Assembly: GCA_017519415.1 (NCBI GenBank)
Contig: JAFWSI010000070.1
Location: forward strand, 1 to 64,000
Direction of reading: 5' to 3'
From: Ruminococcus sp.
GTDB taxonomy: Bacteria > Bacillota > Clostridia > Oscillospirales > Ruminococcaceae
DNA length: 64,000 bases
The stretch's first letter is position 1; each line of letters opens with the position of its first letter. Position numbers and translations under genes: made by a program. The notes beneath the pieces were generated by a model. The model was not told the origin of the DNA. It saw only the letters and a list, made by a program, of their open reading frames with translations, and made no database searches. Of the stretch, positions 17,529-25,492 are shown piece after piece.

Positions 17529-18073
17529 TCTTTAATTTTATTAAAGAGCCGTCCCACGGGCAGTCCCACCACGTTGAAGAAGTCTCCGTCGATATGGGAG
17601 ATGAGCGCGGAGCCCAGCCCCTGTATGCCGTAGCCCCCTGCCTTGTCGTAGGGCTCGTCGGTGTCGGCATAAGCCTCTATTTCGGCAGCTGTCAGCTTTC
17701 TGAACGTAACATCCGTCACCTCGGAAAAGGAGCTGACCTTTCCGCCGCTGATTATGCAGCAGCCAGTGATGACTTGGTGAGTTCTGCCCGAGAGCTTCGA
17801 TATATCGGCTATGCACTGAGCTCTGTCCTTAGGCTTGCCCAGTATCTCGCCGCCGCAGATGACGGTGGTATCACAGCCGATAACAACGCAGTCGGGGTAT
17901 TTCTCCGCGGCAGCCTTTGCTTTCAGCACCGCAAGGTACTCGGAAGCCGCTGTTGGTTCTGTATTTTCGGGAAGAGTTTCGTCGCAGTCCGTTGAGACCG
18001 CCTCGAAATCCTCGGTAATGTATCTCATAAGCTCCCGCCGTCTCGGGGAAGCCGAAGCAAGTATTATTTTCAT
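17516..18073 (-). CDS. maf: Maf-like nucleotide pyrophosphatase
   Basis: The 185-residue Maf protein hydrolyses non-canonical or modified nucleoside triphosphates to monophosphates, limiting their incorporation. It has the signature ILASASPRRRELM at residues 4-16, DTTVICGGEILGKP near 68, and the D-K-GGYGIQG segment (YDKAGGYGIQGLG) near 145. The C-terminus FNKIKEVES and the stop are encoded by the end of the MITE-like repeat, so the natural C-terminus has probably been replaced by a few residues. It follows the AT-rich dockerin gene by 30 bases. Confidence 0.9.
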   Translation of the reverse strand: MKIILASASPRRRELMRYITEDFEAVSTDCDETLPENTEPTAASEYLAVLKAKAAAEKYPDCVVIGCDTTVICGGEILGKPKDRAQCIADISKLSGRTHQVITGCCIISGGKVSSFSEVTDVTFRKLTAAEIEAYADTDEPYDKAGGYGIQGLGSALISHIDGDFFNVVGLPVGRLFNKIKEVES

Positions 18074-18103
18074 TTTTTCCCTTCTTTTAAGCGTTAGTTT
18101 TTC

Positions 18104-19180
18104 TTATCCTCTTATTTGCAAAATCACTTTGTTTTGGCATATCTCATCATATAAAGGTTTAGCAACATTGTTGATAAAAATTTCTCTTCCTTCATTCATT
18201 TCATCGCGGTAGTAATCTTCTGGATTTTTTGTGTTACACATAAAATAATATTTCGCATAATTATCAATGTCAATAGAATTATTAGCAAAATAGTCATTTA
18301 TTTCATTCATTAAAGGTTCTGTGTTACCATTCATATATTCCTTATATTCATCACTTACTGTATTTATAAAGTTTGCTAAATTTTCATCTAATACATATTT
18401 TGTCCAATCTACTTTAGAACTATAAAAATATTGATAGTGAGCTAAATCCAAATTATCGCATTCACTTAAAAACTCATCTTCGGGTAGCAACCCATAAGCA
18501 TCACCTAGGGCCTTTATATTTATCCCTTGGTTATAGTTTAAGTCTACAATTATCGCATATGCAGCTGCCTCAGCTAATAAAAATCCATATTGATTTACTG
18601 GGTTATATCCATTATAAAGTTCAGCGCCTAATTGATTAGCTAATTGCGATAAAGCGAACTTAGCTTCATATGGGTCATCACTCAATATATCATATTTATT
18701 ATATGTTCTTTTTATATATGGAACAGTTGTCACAGGTGGTTGTGTTACTCTTACTGTTGTAGTTGTAACCGGGCGGGTAGTTGTGACAGTTGTTGTTGAA
18801 GTAACAGTTGTGCTTGTAACAGTACTGGTTGTTGTCACAGGCTGAGGAGAAAGATACTCCTCAAAGCCGAGCTTTCCGCCCGTTGACAGATAGGCATAAT
18901 ATGCGAGTATCTGCGAGGCGTCAACAGCGTCTGTCAGACCGTCCCTGTTCACGTCCGCAGCCTTTTTCATATCATCGGAAAAGGAGGGAGCCTGTCCGCC
19001 CGAAACAAGGGCGTATTCCGCCAGCACATCGGAGGCGTCCACAGCATCGGTAAGTCCGTCGCCATTGACATCACCGAGGGAGATAGCATTTGTCTCCGCT
19101 GAGGTGTACTGCACGTGAGCGCATACACAGCTCATCAGAGCGCAGGAAACTGCAAATGATATTATTTTGTTTGTATTCAT
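18104..19180 (-). CDS. Secreted dockerin protein with AT-rich orphan C-terminal domain
   Basis: The 358-residue protein has a signal peptide (1-29), a type-I-like dockerin (34-100) with two calcium loops GDVNGDGLTDAVDAS and ADVNRDGLTDAVDAS, a Thr/Val/Pro linker (105-150), and a C-terminal domain of about 200 residues. That domain (YEAKFALSQLANQLGAELY, EAAAYAIIVDLNYNQG, YYFMCNTKN) is alpha-helical and acidic, and I do not recognise it. Its coding DNA, 18104-18700, is clearly more AT-rich than the dockerin half, as if a foreign domain had been joined to a native dockerin. The start at 19180 has AAAGGAGG upstream. The dockerin belongs to the same AVDAS...YYA class as the scaffoldin's own dockerin, implying anchoring to a different cohesin than the catalytic subunits. 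Confidence 0.8.
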   Translation of the reverse strand: MNTNKIISFAVSCALMSCVCAHVQYTSAETNAISLGDVNGDGLTDAVDASDVLAEYALVSGGQAPSFSDDMKKAADVNRDGLTDAVDASQILAYYAYLSTGGKLGFEEYLSPQPVTTTSTVTSTTVTSTTTVTTTRPVTTTTVRVTQPPVTTVPYIKRTYNKYDILSDDPYEAKFALSQLANQLGAELYNGYNPVNQYGFLLAEAAAYAIIVDLNYNQGINIKALGDAYGLLPEDEFLSECDNLDLAHYQYFYSSKVDWTKYVLDENLANFINTVSDEYKEYMNGNTEPLMNEINDYFANNSIDIDNYAKYYFMCNTKNPEDYYRDEMNEGREIFINNVAKPLYDEICQNKVILQIRG

Positions 19181-19202
19181 TATTATCCTCCTTTGCGGCG
19201 GG

Positions 19203-19631
19203 CTACGGCTCCCATACAAAAAGCCCCTCAGACAGGGCGAGCTGAGCTGTCAGCTGCCTTATTCTGTCATCGGACGTATAGACTGTTATATGGGTCTCGT
19301 CGGGACCTATGGATATGAGCGTTTCACATGAGCCTGTAATTACATATGTAAGATGATCGTTGGCTGTTATCTGTTCGGAAATTGTCTGCGGATCGGGGGA
19401 GACTGTCTCTCTTTTTTCCGACCAGTCGTACAGCGTCAAGCTGTAGTAGCAGTTGAGCTTCAGCACGATATTCAGGAATTTCTGCCGCAGCTCGCTGCCG
19501 TAAGACGAACTCAGCATATAGTTCTCAATGCCGAAAAATCTGCCGGGACTTCCTTCCGGAACCTGACAGGGTAGAAAATCGATCACGAAATACGGCTTTC
19601 CGAGAAGCTGCTCTATGATATTATCATTCAT
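19203..19631 (-). CDS. Hypothetical cytosolic protein
   Basis: The 142-residue protein has no signal peptide or membrane segment and I recognise no family. It begins MNDNIIEQLLGKPYFVIDFL, has an acidic centre and ends with SEGLFVWEP. The ATG at 19631 has GCGAGGT upstream; the longer in-frame start at 19673 lacks one. It ends 22 bases before the dockerin protein start, whose ribosome site lies in that gap, so the two are probably one transcript. The coupling suggests a role related to the dockerin protein, but nothing in the sequence shows it. Confidence 0.65.
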   Translation of the reverse strand: MNDNIIEQLLGKPYFVIDFLPCQVPEGSPGRFFGIENYMLSSSYGSELRQKFLNIVLKLNCYYSLTLYDWSEKRETVSPDPQTISEQITANDHLTYVITGSCETLISIGPDETHITVYTSDDRIRQLTAQLALSEGLFVWEP

Positions 19632-19776
19632 ATTTACCTCGCAGATATGTTTTTCTGAAATTAATTCTATCACACACGGGACCTGCTGTCAAGGCGATGT
19701 GACGCCCATTGTAACAATTGTATCAGTATCGGAAAAAATATTTGAAAAATTTGTATCTTCCCGTTTTATCCCGCTA

Positions 19777-19805
19777 TTGTTTTTTGTTTCCGAATGATGT
19801 ATAAT
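19777..19805 (+). promoter_or_regulatory. SigA-type promoter of the MATE gene
   Basis: TTGTTT (19777-19782), 17 bases, TATAAT (19800-19805). Because the apparent long ORF begins at 19794, upstream of the -10 box, this promoter argues for the ATG at 19848 as the real start. Confidence 0.65.
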
Positions 19806-19847
19806 ATAAAAGATATGTTATCATTTAAAAAGAAGGTTTGGGTATTT

Positions 19848-21293
19848 ATGAATGAAAAAATATTAGGGGAGCCTTCCGGAACGAGCAGCACCTCTGCGAA
19901 AGGAGCAGTTTCTTCAGAAAAGGGAAATCCTCTCGGATATGCTCCGGTGCGCTCGCTGATGATGAAGTTTGCCATACCGAGCATAGTTGGTATGCTGGTG
20001 AGTGCCCTTTACAATATGGTCGATCAGCTGTTTATCGGAAAGGCAGTCGGCACTCTCGGAAACACCGCAACGTCCATTGCTTTCCCGTTCACTACGGGCT
20101 GTATGGCGATAGCACTGCTGCTGGGTATCGGCGGAGCCTCCTGCTTCAATCTTACGCTGGGCATGGGCGACAAGAAGCGTGCGCCCTATTTTGCGGGCAA
20201 TGCACTGTCTCTCCTTGTTGTCTGCGGAGCCATACTATCTGCGGTAACTCTTTGCTTTCTTACGCCGCTGCTCAAGGGCTTCGGAGCTACGGAAGCGGTA
20301 ATGCCCTACGCAAAGGACTATGTGAGCTATACTGCCTTTGGTTTTCCGTTCCTTATACTCACTGCAGGCGGCGGACATCTTATCCGTGCGGACGGAAGTC
20401 CGAAAATGACCATGATATGCAATATCACGGGCGCTGTTATTAATACAGTGCTTGACGCGGTATTCGTCCTCGGCTTCGGCTGGGGAATGAAGGGAGCAGC
20501 CGCTGCGACAGTTATCGGACAGTTCATATCGGCGGTAATAGTAATAGTGTACTGCTTCAACTTCAAGACAGTGCCGCTTCTCGGAAAGCATCTTTTGCCG
20601 GGCTTCGGCATAGTCAGCAGGGTCTGTTCTATTGGAATGGCCTCCTGCTTCAATCAGCTTGCTATTGCTGTAGTGCAGATAGTTCTCAACAATTCCCTCA
20701 GACACTACGGAGCCCTTTCGGAATACGGTGCCGAGGATCCCATCGCTGTTGCGGGTATCGTAATGAAGGTGAATATGATAGTATTCTCCATAGTTATCGG
20801 ACTTGCTCAGGGTACGCAGCCCATTGAGAGTTTCAACTACGGCGCCAAGAAGTACAGCCGTGTCAGGGGAGCCTTCTGGATGGCGGTCAAGGCCGGTGCA
20901 GCTATTTCGCTTATTGCCTTTGTGCTGTTCCAGCTGTTCCCGAGGCAGATACTGGGCTTTTTTGCCAATGAAAACGCCAGTGAAGGTTATTATAAGTTCG
21001 GAGCCAAGTTCTTCCGCACATTTCTCTTCTTCACATGGCTGAACTGCCTCCAGCCTATCACCTCCACCTTCTTCACGTCCATAGGAAAGTCGGTTAAGGG
21101 TGTTTTTCTGTCCCTTACGAGACAGTTCCTGTTTTTCATGCCCATGCTGATAGTGCTGCCGATGATATGGGGAATAGAAGGCATAACCTTTGCCGGACCC
21201 GTTGCGGACGCTCTTTCTGCGGTAGTTGCCATATCAATGGCTATATACGAATTCAGGGATATGCACCGCCGTGATGCGGCAGCAAAACTATAA
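19848..21293 (+). CDS. MATE family efflux transporter
   Basis: The 481-residue integral membrane protein of the multidrug and toxic compound extrusion family exports cationic compounds by Na+ or H+ antiport. It has about 12 membrane segments and the family motifs MKFAIPSIVGMLVSALYNMVDQ near residue 45, a repeat of that pattern in the second half (GMASCFNQLAIAVVQIVLNN), and PIESFNYGAKKYSRVR near 335. It resembles the MepA-like clostridial branch. The start has AAGAAGG about 11 bases upstream and lies after the promoter. It is monocistronic, ended by a hairpin at 21330. Confidence 0.92.
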   Translation: MNEKILGEPSGTSSTSAKGAVSSEKGNPLGYAPVRSLMMKFAIPSIVGMLVSALYNMVDQLFIGKAVGTLGNTATSIAFPFTTGCMAIALLLGIGGASCFNLTLGMGDKKRAPYFAGNALSLLVVCGAILSAVTLCFLTPLLKGFGATEAVMPYAKDYVSYTAFGFPFLILTAGGGHLIRADGSPKMTMICNITGAVINTVLDAVFVLGFGWGMKGAAAATVIGQFISAVIVIVYCFNFKTVPLLGKHLLPGFGIVSRVCSIGMASCFNQLAIAVVQIVLNNSLRHYGALSEYGAEDPIAVAGIVMKVNMIVFSIVIGLAQGTQPIESFNYGAKKYSRVRGAFWMAVKAGAAISLIAFVLFQLFPRQILGFFANENASEGYYKFGAKFFRTFLFFTWLNCLQPITSTFFTSIGKSVKGVFLSLTRQFLFFMPMLIVLPMIWGIEGITFAGPVADALSAVVAISMAIYEFRDMHRRDAAAKL

Positions 21294-21329
21294 AATGGCA
21301 TACTGTAAGTACAAATAATTAAAATAAAA

Positions 21330-21369
21330 ACAAATATCCCGCGGTATTGATTTATTGCGGGATATTTGT
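21330..21369 (+). terminator. Terminator of the MATE gene
   Basis: ACAAATATCCCGC and its perfect 13-base complement, 14-base loop, followed by a short T-rich tract. Confidence 0.75.
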
Positions 21370-21390
21370 TATAATATTTCAGTAAGTGTT

Positions 21391-21465
21391 TGGGGTATAG
21401 CCAAGCGGTAAGGCACAGGACTTTGACTCCTGCATTCGTGGGTTCAAATCCCGCTGCCCCAACCA
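21391..21465 (+). tRNA. tRNA-Gln (anticodon TTG)
   Basis: Acceptor TGGGGTA pairs with TGCCCCA; the D arm (AGCCAAGCGGTAAGGC), the anticodon loop CTTTGAC carrying TTG, and the T arm GTGGGTTCAAATCCCGC are all intact, and CCA is encoded. The structure is complete and standard for glutamine. Confidence 0.95.
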
Positions 21466-21576
21466 GCACAGAGCCTGTGCCCCCTTTCACGGGGGCACTC
21501 GTTTATTGTTTACAGAAGGCATATTCTGCTTTCGTTCACGGCACTGTCATCAATTCTGTACAGCTTACAAAGCGCC
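21466..21576 (+). ncRNA. Conserved tRNA-adjacent structured element, copy A
   Basis: This element starts immediately after the tRNA-Gln CCA and is strongly similar to the minus-strand sequence at 52577-52457, downstream of tRNA-Gly. Shared blocks include GGGGCACTCGTTT, TTACAGAAGGC and TCTGTACAGCTTACA. Predicted stems: GTGCCCCC/GGGGGCAC (the other copy keeps this stem through a G-U pair), GAAGGC/GCTTTC around a seven-base loop in both copies, and GGCACT/AGCGCC (fully paired as GCACT/AGTGC in the other copy). Maintained pairing with sequence change suggests a structured RNA. A hairpin plus T-run near 21576-21609 could end it. It matches no RNA family I know. The rest of the gap, to 21768, shows nothing else clear. 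Confidence 0.5.
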
Positions 21577-21768
21577 GATTGGGTGCACGCAGTTTCGCGG
21601 CTTGGTTTTTCTGAGCTGCGATTTTTTATTCCGCGCATGAAGCGTATCTGTATCGCTCTGCCCTGCCTGTCGGGTCCGCGTTTTACTTTTGGTGGAACGC
21701 GGATTTTTTTACCATAATCACGGAATACTTCCGCGGCTCATTTATATGAGACGCTGTCCTGTAAAAAA

Positions 21769-21808
21769 ACAGACCCGCGTATCCTGAGGGATAGGAATGC
21801 GGGTCTGT
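21769..21808 (-). terminator. Terminator of the CotH-dockerin gene
   Basis: ACAGACCCGC and its perfect complement, followed on the minus strand by seven T. It lies 21 bases after the CotH-dockerin stop. Confidence 0.85.
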
Positions 21809-21829
21809 TATTATCGTTATATATGAGCT

Positions 21830-24571
21830 TTACTCAGCTGCGGGCTTTTCAGCGCTTCCTGCAATAAGCTCTTTTTTCATGCTTACAAGGTCAAATACGT
21901 CAATGACGCCGTCGAAGTACATATCGGCAGCCTCACAGTTTGAAAGGACTGCACTGCTGTCTGCGAGGAGCCACTTCTGAAGAAGAACAAGATCTGCAAC
22001 ATCGAAGCTTCCGTCGCTGTTCACATCGCCTTTTTTCGGATCGTTATCGTATACGGCCTTTACCATGGCGTCAGACTCAAGCTTTATGCTTATTGTTTCT
22101 GAGTTCTTGTCGCCTTCGGTAATGGAAGCTCCGCTTATCTCCCAGTGTGAGAAGGTGCGGCCTTCCTCGGGCTCGGCAGTAAGGGTAAGAGCATAATCTG
22201 CGTGATAGCTGCCGCTCCACTCATTGATCTTACCGAGAGCAAGGGTATTCAGCCTGATGCTGCCGTTGTCCTTTGAGTTCCTGACAGTGAGCTTATAAGG
22301 CGCAGCTGCCAGCTTCATCGCCGATCTTGTTGACTTCTCGGCGTAGGTATAGCGCTGATTGTAGAAGTTTATGACAGTTGAGATCTCGTTTTCAAACTTT
22401 CTTTCACCGTTCGAGCCTGAAAGGCTTCCTGACTGGAAACGTTCAAAGGTATCGAGCACCTGTTCCTTGTATTTGTTCTTATAGCCGTTGATGACTGCCT
22501 TGGTTCTCTCGGGAGTGAAGTTATAATTGGCAAGATCCATCATAGTTCTTGAGAAAGCAAGTCTGAACTCGTCGTTTGACGAAAGCGCGGTGAACATTTT
22601 GCCGATGTCGCTGTTGGTACCGCTTATACGTCTGTAGCAGTCGGCAGAGAATGACTTGTCATTGCTTCCGTAGAGACCCTGTCCCGACTCGGTGTCAAAG
22701 AGCACCATTCTCCATTTGCCGTCGGCATAGGGATTTGTCTCATCGGCAGCGTCTGAGCGCCATGCGATATAGTTTCTCTGCGGCCAGTCGGCATTTGCCC
22801 AGTATATCTGAGCGGCAAAGTAGTCCATGAAGCCCTGGAGGTCGACCTTGTTGCAGAACTCCTCATAGGATATGCTGCCGTTGGCAACGCCCTTGCAGAG
22901 AGCACTCCAGTCGCTGAGATCCTCGTCTGTTCCGTCCTCAAGCTCGCCGTTCTTTATCATAGCCACGCTGCTCTTTTTAACGCCGTAATGCTCGCTGATG
23001 TAGCCTGTATTGATCTTTTCCATCATCTGGTAGATACCCCAGAATTCGCCGTCTATGAAAACGATACACTCTGTCGTAGCCTGATATGCGAAGTCTCTGT
23101 CGGTGATAAGGCTCTGATTTATGCTGTCGCGGAAGAAGGCATAGGTATTGTCGTTTCCGCCGTTGCGGAGAACGAGGCCGTCGTATTTCTTGATAGCCTT
23201 GCCGTTCTTTGCCTTTGTAGCCTTGCCGTCGAAGAAATCGTATGAAAACTCGGAAGAGCCGTAGTCCTGACGGGTATATACGTTGAAGCTCTTCTGAGGC
23301 AGACATCTTGAGTAGTTGCCCTTGATGCGTATACCCACATTCTGCTCGAGGACCTTTTCACCGCCGTCGAATAATGTGAAGTTAGCCTCACGCTCCCACT
23401 CTCTTCCTCTCTGAGTGTAGTTAGCGGGCATTTCCCATATATTTCCGGCTCTTTTGGGCTGCACACGGTTGTCTCCGCCCTCGGGGTCCTGTTTTCCGTC
23501 CTCGGGTCTTTCGCCCTCCTTGGGTATGTCCTCCTCCTTGGGGCGATCCTCTTCCTTGGGGTGGTCTTCCTCCTTGGGCTTTTCGTCCTCCTTTTTGCCT
23601 CCGTATATCTGTCCGAGGCAATAGATGCCTTTCTCATAATCGAAGAGGTTATCGGGATCGGTGACCAGTGATACTACCTTCATCTCCTTGTAGTACCCCG
23701 AATTTGTATTGCCTATGAAGTAGGTCTTGGTCACGGGAGCGCTTACGCGTCCTTCGCTGTCTACCGATACGGCGCGGATAACAGCAGCCTTGTCTACCTT
23801 ATTGCGGGGAGCGGAAGCGTTTCCGGGAACGATGTCGGTGCGTGCGCTGAGACGGTTGTCGGTACCTGACATATCTTCGATGGTGATAGGTCCGGTGTAT
23901 TCCTCCGATTCTGCGGTAGGATCGCTGCCGTCCGTGGTGTAGAAGATCCTGCAGCCCTCATCGGCGGTCAGGGTAAGCGAGAAGCTGTTATCGTAAAATC
24001 CGCTGTCCGAGGAGAACTCGGGCTGATGTACAGCGTTGCTGCCCTCCGGAGCGGAGTTGGCCTGATCGGGTGTGCAGGAAAGCGTGTAGAATTCACCGCT
24101 TCCGTCGGGATACTGTCCGTAGGAAGTATCCGAAGCCAGTGCGCCTACAGTTACTGTCTGTGCGGTATTGCCCTCAGCGTCTGTCAGTGTGATAGTTTCG
24201 CCCGATGTCGAAAGTCCGAAAGGAACTATCGAATCGTTTCCCTCTCCGGCGTCGCTGTCACAGAACACAACAAGACGTCCCGATGCGGGGATATGTGTTC
24301 CCTCCGGGAATACATATCGGTAAGGCTTGTCCTCCTTGTCGGAAAGACCCCAGCCCGAAATATCCGCCTCGTCCTTGCCGCTGTTGTAAAGCTCGATCCA
24401 GTCGTAGCAGTTACCGTCGGCAGTCTGATAGGTCGTGTTTTTCGTGCAGACCTCGTTTACAGTTACCATAGATTTCGTTTCACCCTTTGCAGGCAGATAT
24501 GAAGCTGTCTGCGTTATCAGACCAAGGCACAGCAGGCCTGTAACGGTCCGATTTCTTAATGATTTTTTCAT
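21830..24571 (-). CDS. Secreted CotH-like protein with lamin-tail domain and dockerin
   Basis: The 913-residue secreted protein has, in order: a signal peptide (1-30); a lamin-tail domain (about 33-150, NEVCTKNTTYQTADGNCYDW, DWIELYNSG); a chitobiase-type beta-sandwich (about 180-285, CRIFYTTDGSDPTAES); a charged linker of five PKEED-like repeats (about 330-370); a CotH kinase-like domain (about 390-690, VGIRIKGNYSRCLPQKSFN, LRNGGNDNTYAFFRDS, VLFDTESGQGLY); a bacterial-repeat domain (FSHWEISG); and a C-terminal dockerin (GDVNSDGSFDVADLVLLQKW, DGVIDVFDLVSMKKELI). CotH proteins in Bacillus are spore-coat protein kinases; here the dockerin and signal place it in the cellulosome. Known architecture in cellulolytic ruminococci; role unproven. 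Confidence 0.9.
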   Translation of the reverse strand: MKKSLRNRTVTGLLCLGLITQTASYLPAKGETKSMVTVNEVCTKNTTYQTADGNCYDWIELYNSGKDEADISGWGLSDKEDKPYRYVFPEGTHIPASGRLVVFCDSDAGEGNDSIVPFGLSTSGETITLTDAEGNTAQTVTVGALASDTSYGQYPDGSGEFYTLSCTPDQANSAPEGSNAVHQPEFSSDSGFYDNSFSLTLTADEGCRIFYTTDGSDPTAESEEYTGPITIEDMSGTDNRLSARTDIVPGNASAPRNKVDKAAVIRAVSVDSEGRVSAPVTKTYFIGNTNSGYYKEMKVVSLVTDPDNLFDYEKGIYCLGQIYGGKKEDEKPKEEDHPKEEDRPKEEDIPKEGERPEDGKQDPEGGDNRVQPKRAGNIWEMPANYTQRGREWEREANFTLFDGGEKVLEQNVGIRIKGNYSRCLPQKSFNVYTRQDYGSSEFSYDFFDGKATKAKNGKAIKKYDGLVLRNGGNDNTYAFFRDSINQSLITDRDFAYQATTECIVFIDGEFWGIYQMMEKINTGYISEHYGVKKSSVAMIKNGELEDGTDEDLSDWSALCKGVANGSISYEEFCNKVDLQGFMDYFAAQIYWANADWPQRNYIAWRSDAADETNPYADGKWRMVLFDTESGQGLYGSNDKSFSADCYRRISGTNSDIGKMFTALSSNDEFRLAFSRTMMDLANYNFTPERTKAVINGYKNKYKEQVLDTFERFQSGSLSGSNGERKFENEISTVINFYNQRYTYAEKSTRSAMKLAAAPYKLTVRNSKDNGSIRLNTLALGKINEWSGSYHADYALTLTAEPEEGRTFSHWEISGASITEGDKNSETISIKLESDAMVKAVYDNDPKKGDVNSDGSFDVADLVLLQKWLLADSSAVLSNCEAADMYFDGVIDVFDLVSMKKELIAGSAEKPAAE

Positions 24572-24706
24572 GATTTCCTCCTATATTCTCCTTTATTAAA
24601 AACTGCCCTTACAGCGGCAACGTGCTTTTGCGGCTGCGGAACAGCTTTTTTCTCTTTCTCTTTTTTGTTTTTGAACAGTTTTGTCAAGTATATAATATTC
24701 TGTTTA

Positions 24707-24736
24707 ATTATATCATGTTTATATATACATATACAA
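24707..24736 (-). promoter_or_regulatory. Promoter of the CotH-dockerin gene
   Basis: On the minus strand TTGTAT (24736-24731), 18 bases, TATAAT (24712-24707), giving a leader of about 130 bases. The 309-base gap otherwise holds the facing dCMP deaminase promoter and AT-rich DNA. Confidence 0.5.
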
Positions 24737-24818
24737 GCTTTTTATTGCTATATTTATTACGTTATAGCATAAAAATGACAATAATTGAACAGATGTCATA
24801 TTTTTATTGCCCTTTTAT

Positions 24819-24847
24819 TTGACATTTCGGGAGGAATGTGCTATTAT
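24819..24847 (+). promoter_or_regulatory. SigA-type promoter of the dCMP deaminase gene
   Basis: TTGACA (24819-24824), 17 bases, TATTAT (24842-24847). It lies downstream of the first in-frame start (TTG at 24785), which rules that start out. Confidence 0.8.
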
Positions 24848-24880
24848 GAATTATCAAAAACGAATTACAGGGGTGAGCTT

Positions 24881-25363
24881 ATGAAAAGGACGGATTACAT
24901 AAACTGGGACGAATACTTCATGGGTATAGCAATGCTCTCTGCCCAGCGAAGCAAGGACAATTCCACTCAGGTGGGAGCCTGCATCGTCAACAACGAGCAT
25001 AAGATAGTTTCCGTGGGCTACAACGGTATGCCTACGGGCTGCAGCGACGACGATATGCCCTGGGAGCGTGAGGGCGAGACCAGTCTCGATACAAAGTATC
25101 CCTTTGTATGCCATGCAGAGCTCAACGCCATACTGAACAGCAGCTTCGGCAGCCTCAGCGGCTGCACGGTGTATGTTACGCTTTTCCCGTGCAACGAGTG
25201 TGCGAAGGCTATAATACAGTCAGGCATAAAGCGCGTTGTATACTACAGCAATAAATACGCGGACACGGACAGCGTCAGGGCTTCCTGCATACTCTTTGAG
25301 AAATGCGGAGTAACCTTCGATGAATATGTTCCCAGCGGCAAGGACATAGTTCTGTCGGTATAA
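24881..25363 (+). CDS. dCMP deaminase family protein
   Basis: The 160-residue zinc deaminase converts dCMP to dUMP, feeding thymidylate synthesis. It has the zinc motifs [10 protein letters not shown] near residue 72 and [13 protein letters not shown] near 101, with the N-terminal [29 protein letters not shown] region (ALSAQRSKD variant [15 protein letters not shown]) typical of ComEB/dCMP deaminases. Family members without the C-terminal allosteric extension are sometimes competence proteins. AGGGGTGA precedes the ATG at 24881. It is followed 10 bases later by a 19-codon ORF and a hairpin, then the radical SAM gene. Confidence 0.9.
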   Translation: MKRTDYINWDEYFMGIAMLSAQRSKDNSTQVGACIVNNEHKIVSVGYNGMPTGCSDDDMPWEREGETSLDTKYPFVCHAELNAILNSSFGSLSGCTVYVTLFPCNECAKAIIQSGIKRVVYYSNKYADTDSVRASCILFEKCGVTFDEYVPSGKDIVLSV

Positions 25364-25373
25364 GGAGAAGACA

Positions 25374-25433
25374 ATGGTGATAAAGCGAATTAACTGCTCG
25401 GCGCAGCAACAGCGGGAACGTCCCGCCGAGTAG
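25374..25433 (+). CDS. Possible 19-residue ORF between dCMP deaminase and radical SAM genes
   Basis: ATG at 25374 has AAGGAGAAG just upstream, overlapping the dCMP deaminase stop. The peptide MVIKRINCSAQQQRERPAE ends at TAG inside a large hairpin. It could be a short leader, a vestigial gene start or a substrate for the radical SAM enzyme 60 bases on. Only one cysteine and no recognisable leader motif are visible. Confidence 0.3.
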   Translation: MVIKRINCSAQQQRERPAE

Positions 25434-25455
25434 GAAGAGTTCCCGTACTGCGCCG
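25399..25455. repeat. 57-base two-step palindrome
   Basis: Outer stem CGGCGCAG/CTGCGCCG (25399-25406 and 25448-25455) and inner stem CGGGAAC/GTTCCCG (25413-25419 and 25439-25445) form a long hairpin between two co-directional genes. No T-run follows, so it is not an ordinary terminator; a mobile palindromic element or an mRNA-processing hairpin are both possible. Confidence 0.6.
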
Positions 25456-25492
25456 GTTTATGGATAAAAACATATCAAAGGAGCAGTTTTAC

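Noticed and set aside
19794..19847. Upstream ATG for the MATE gene
   Set aside because: It lies upstream of the -10 box of the gene's own promoter, so it would not be in the mRNA.
21390..21614. A 74-codon frame running through tRNA-Gln
   Set aside because: It begins within the tRNA and crosses the conserved structured element; in copy B the matching frame is broken by stop codons.
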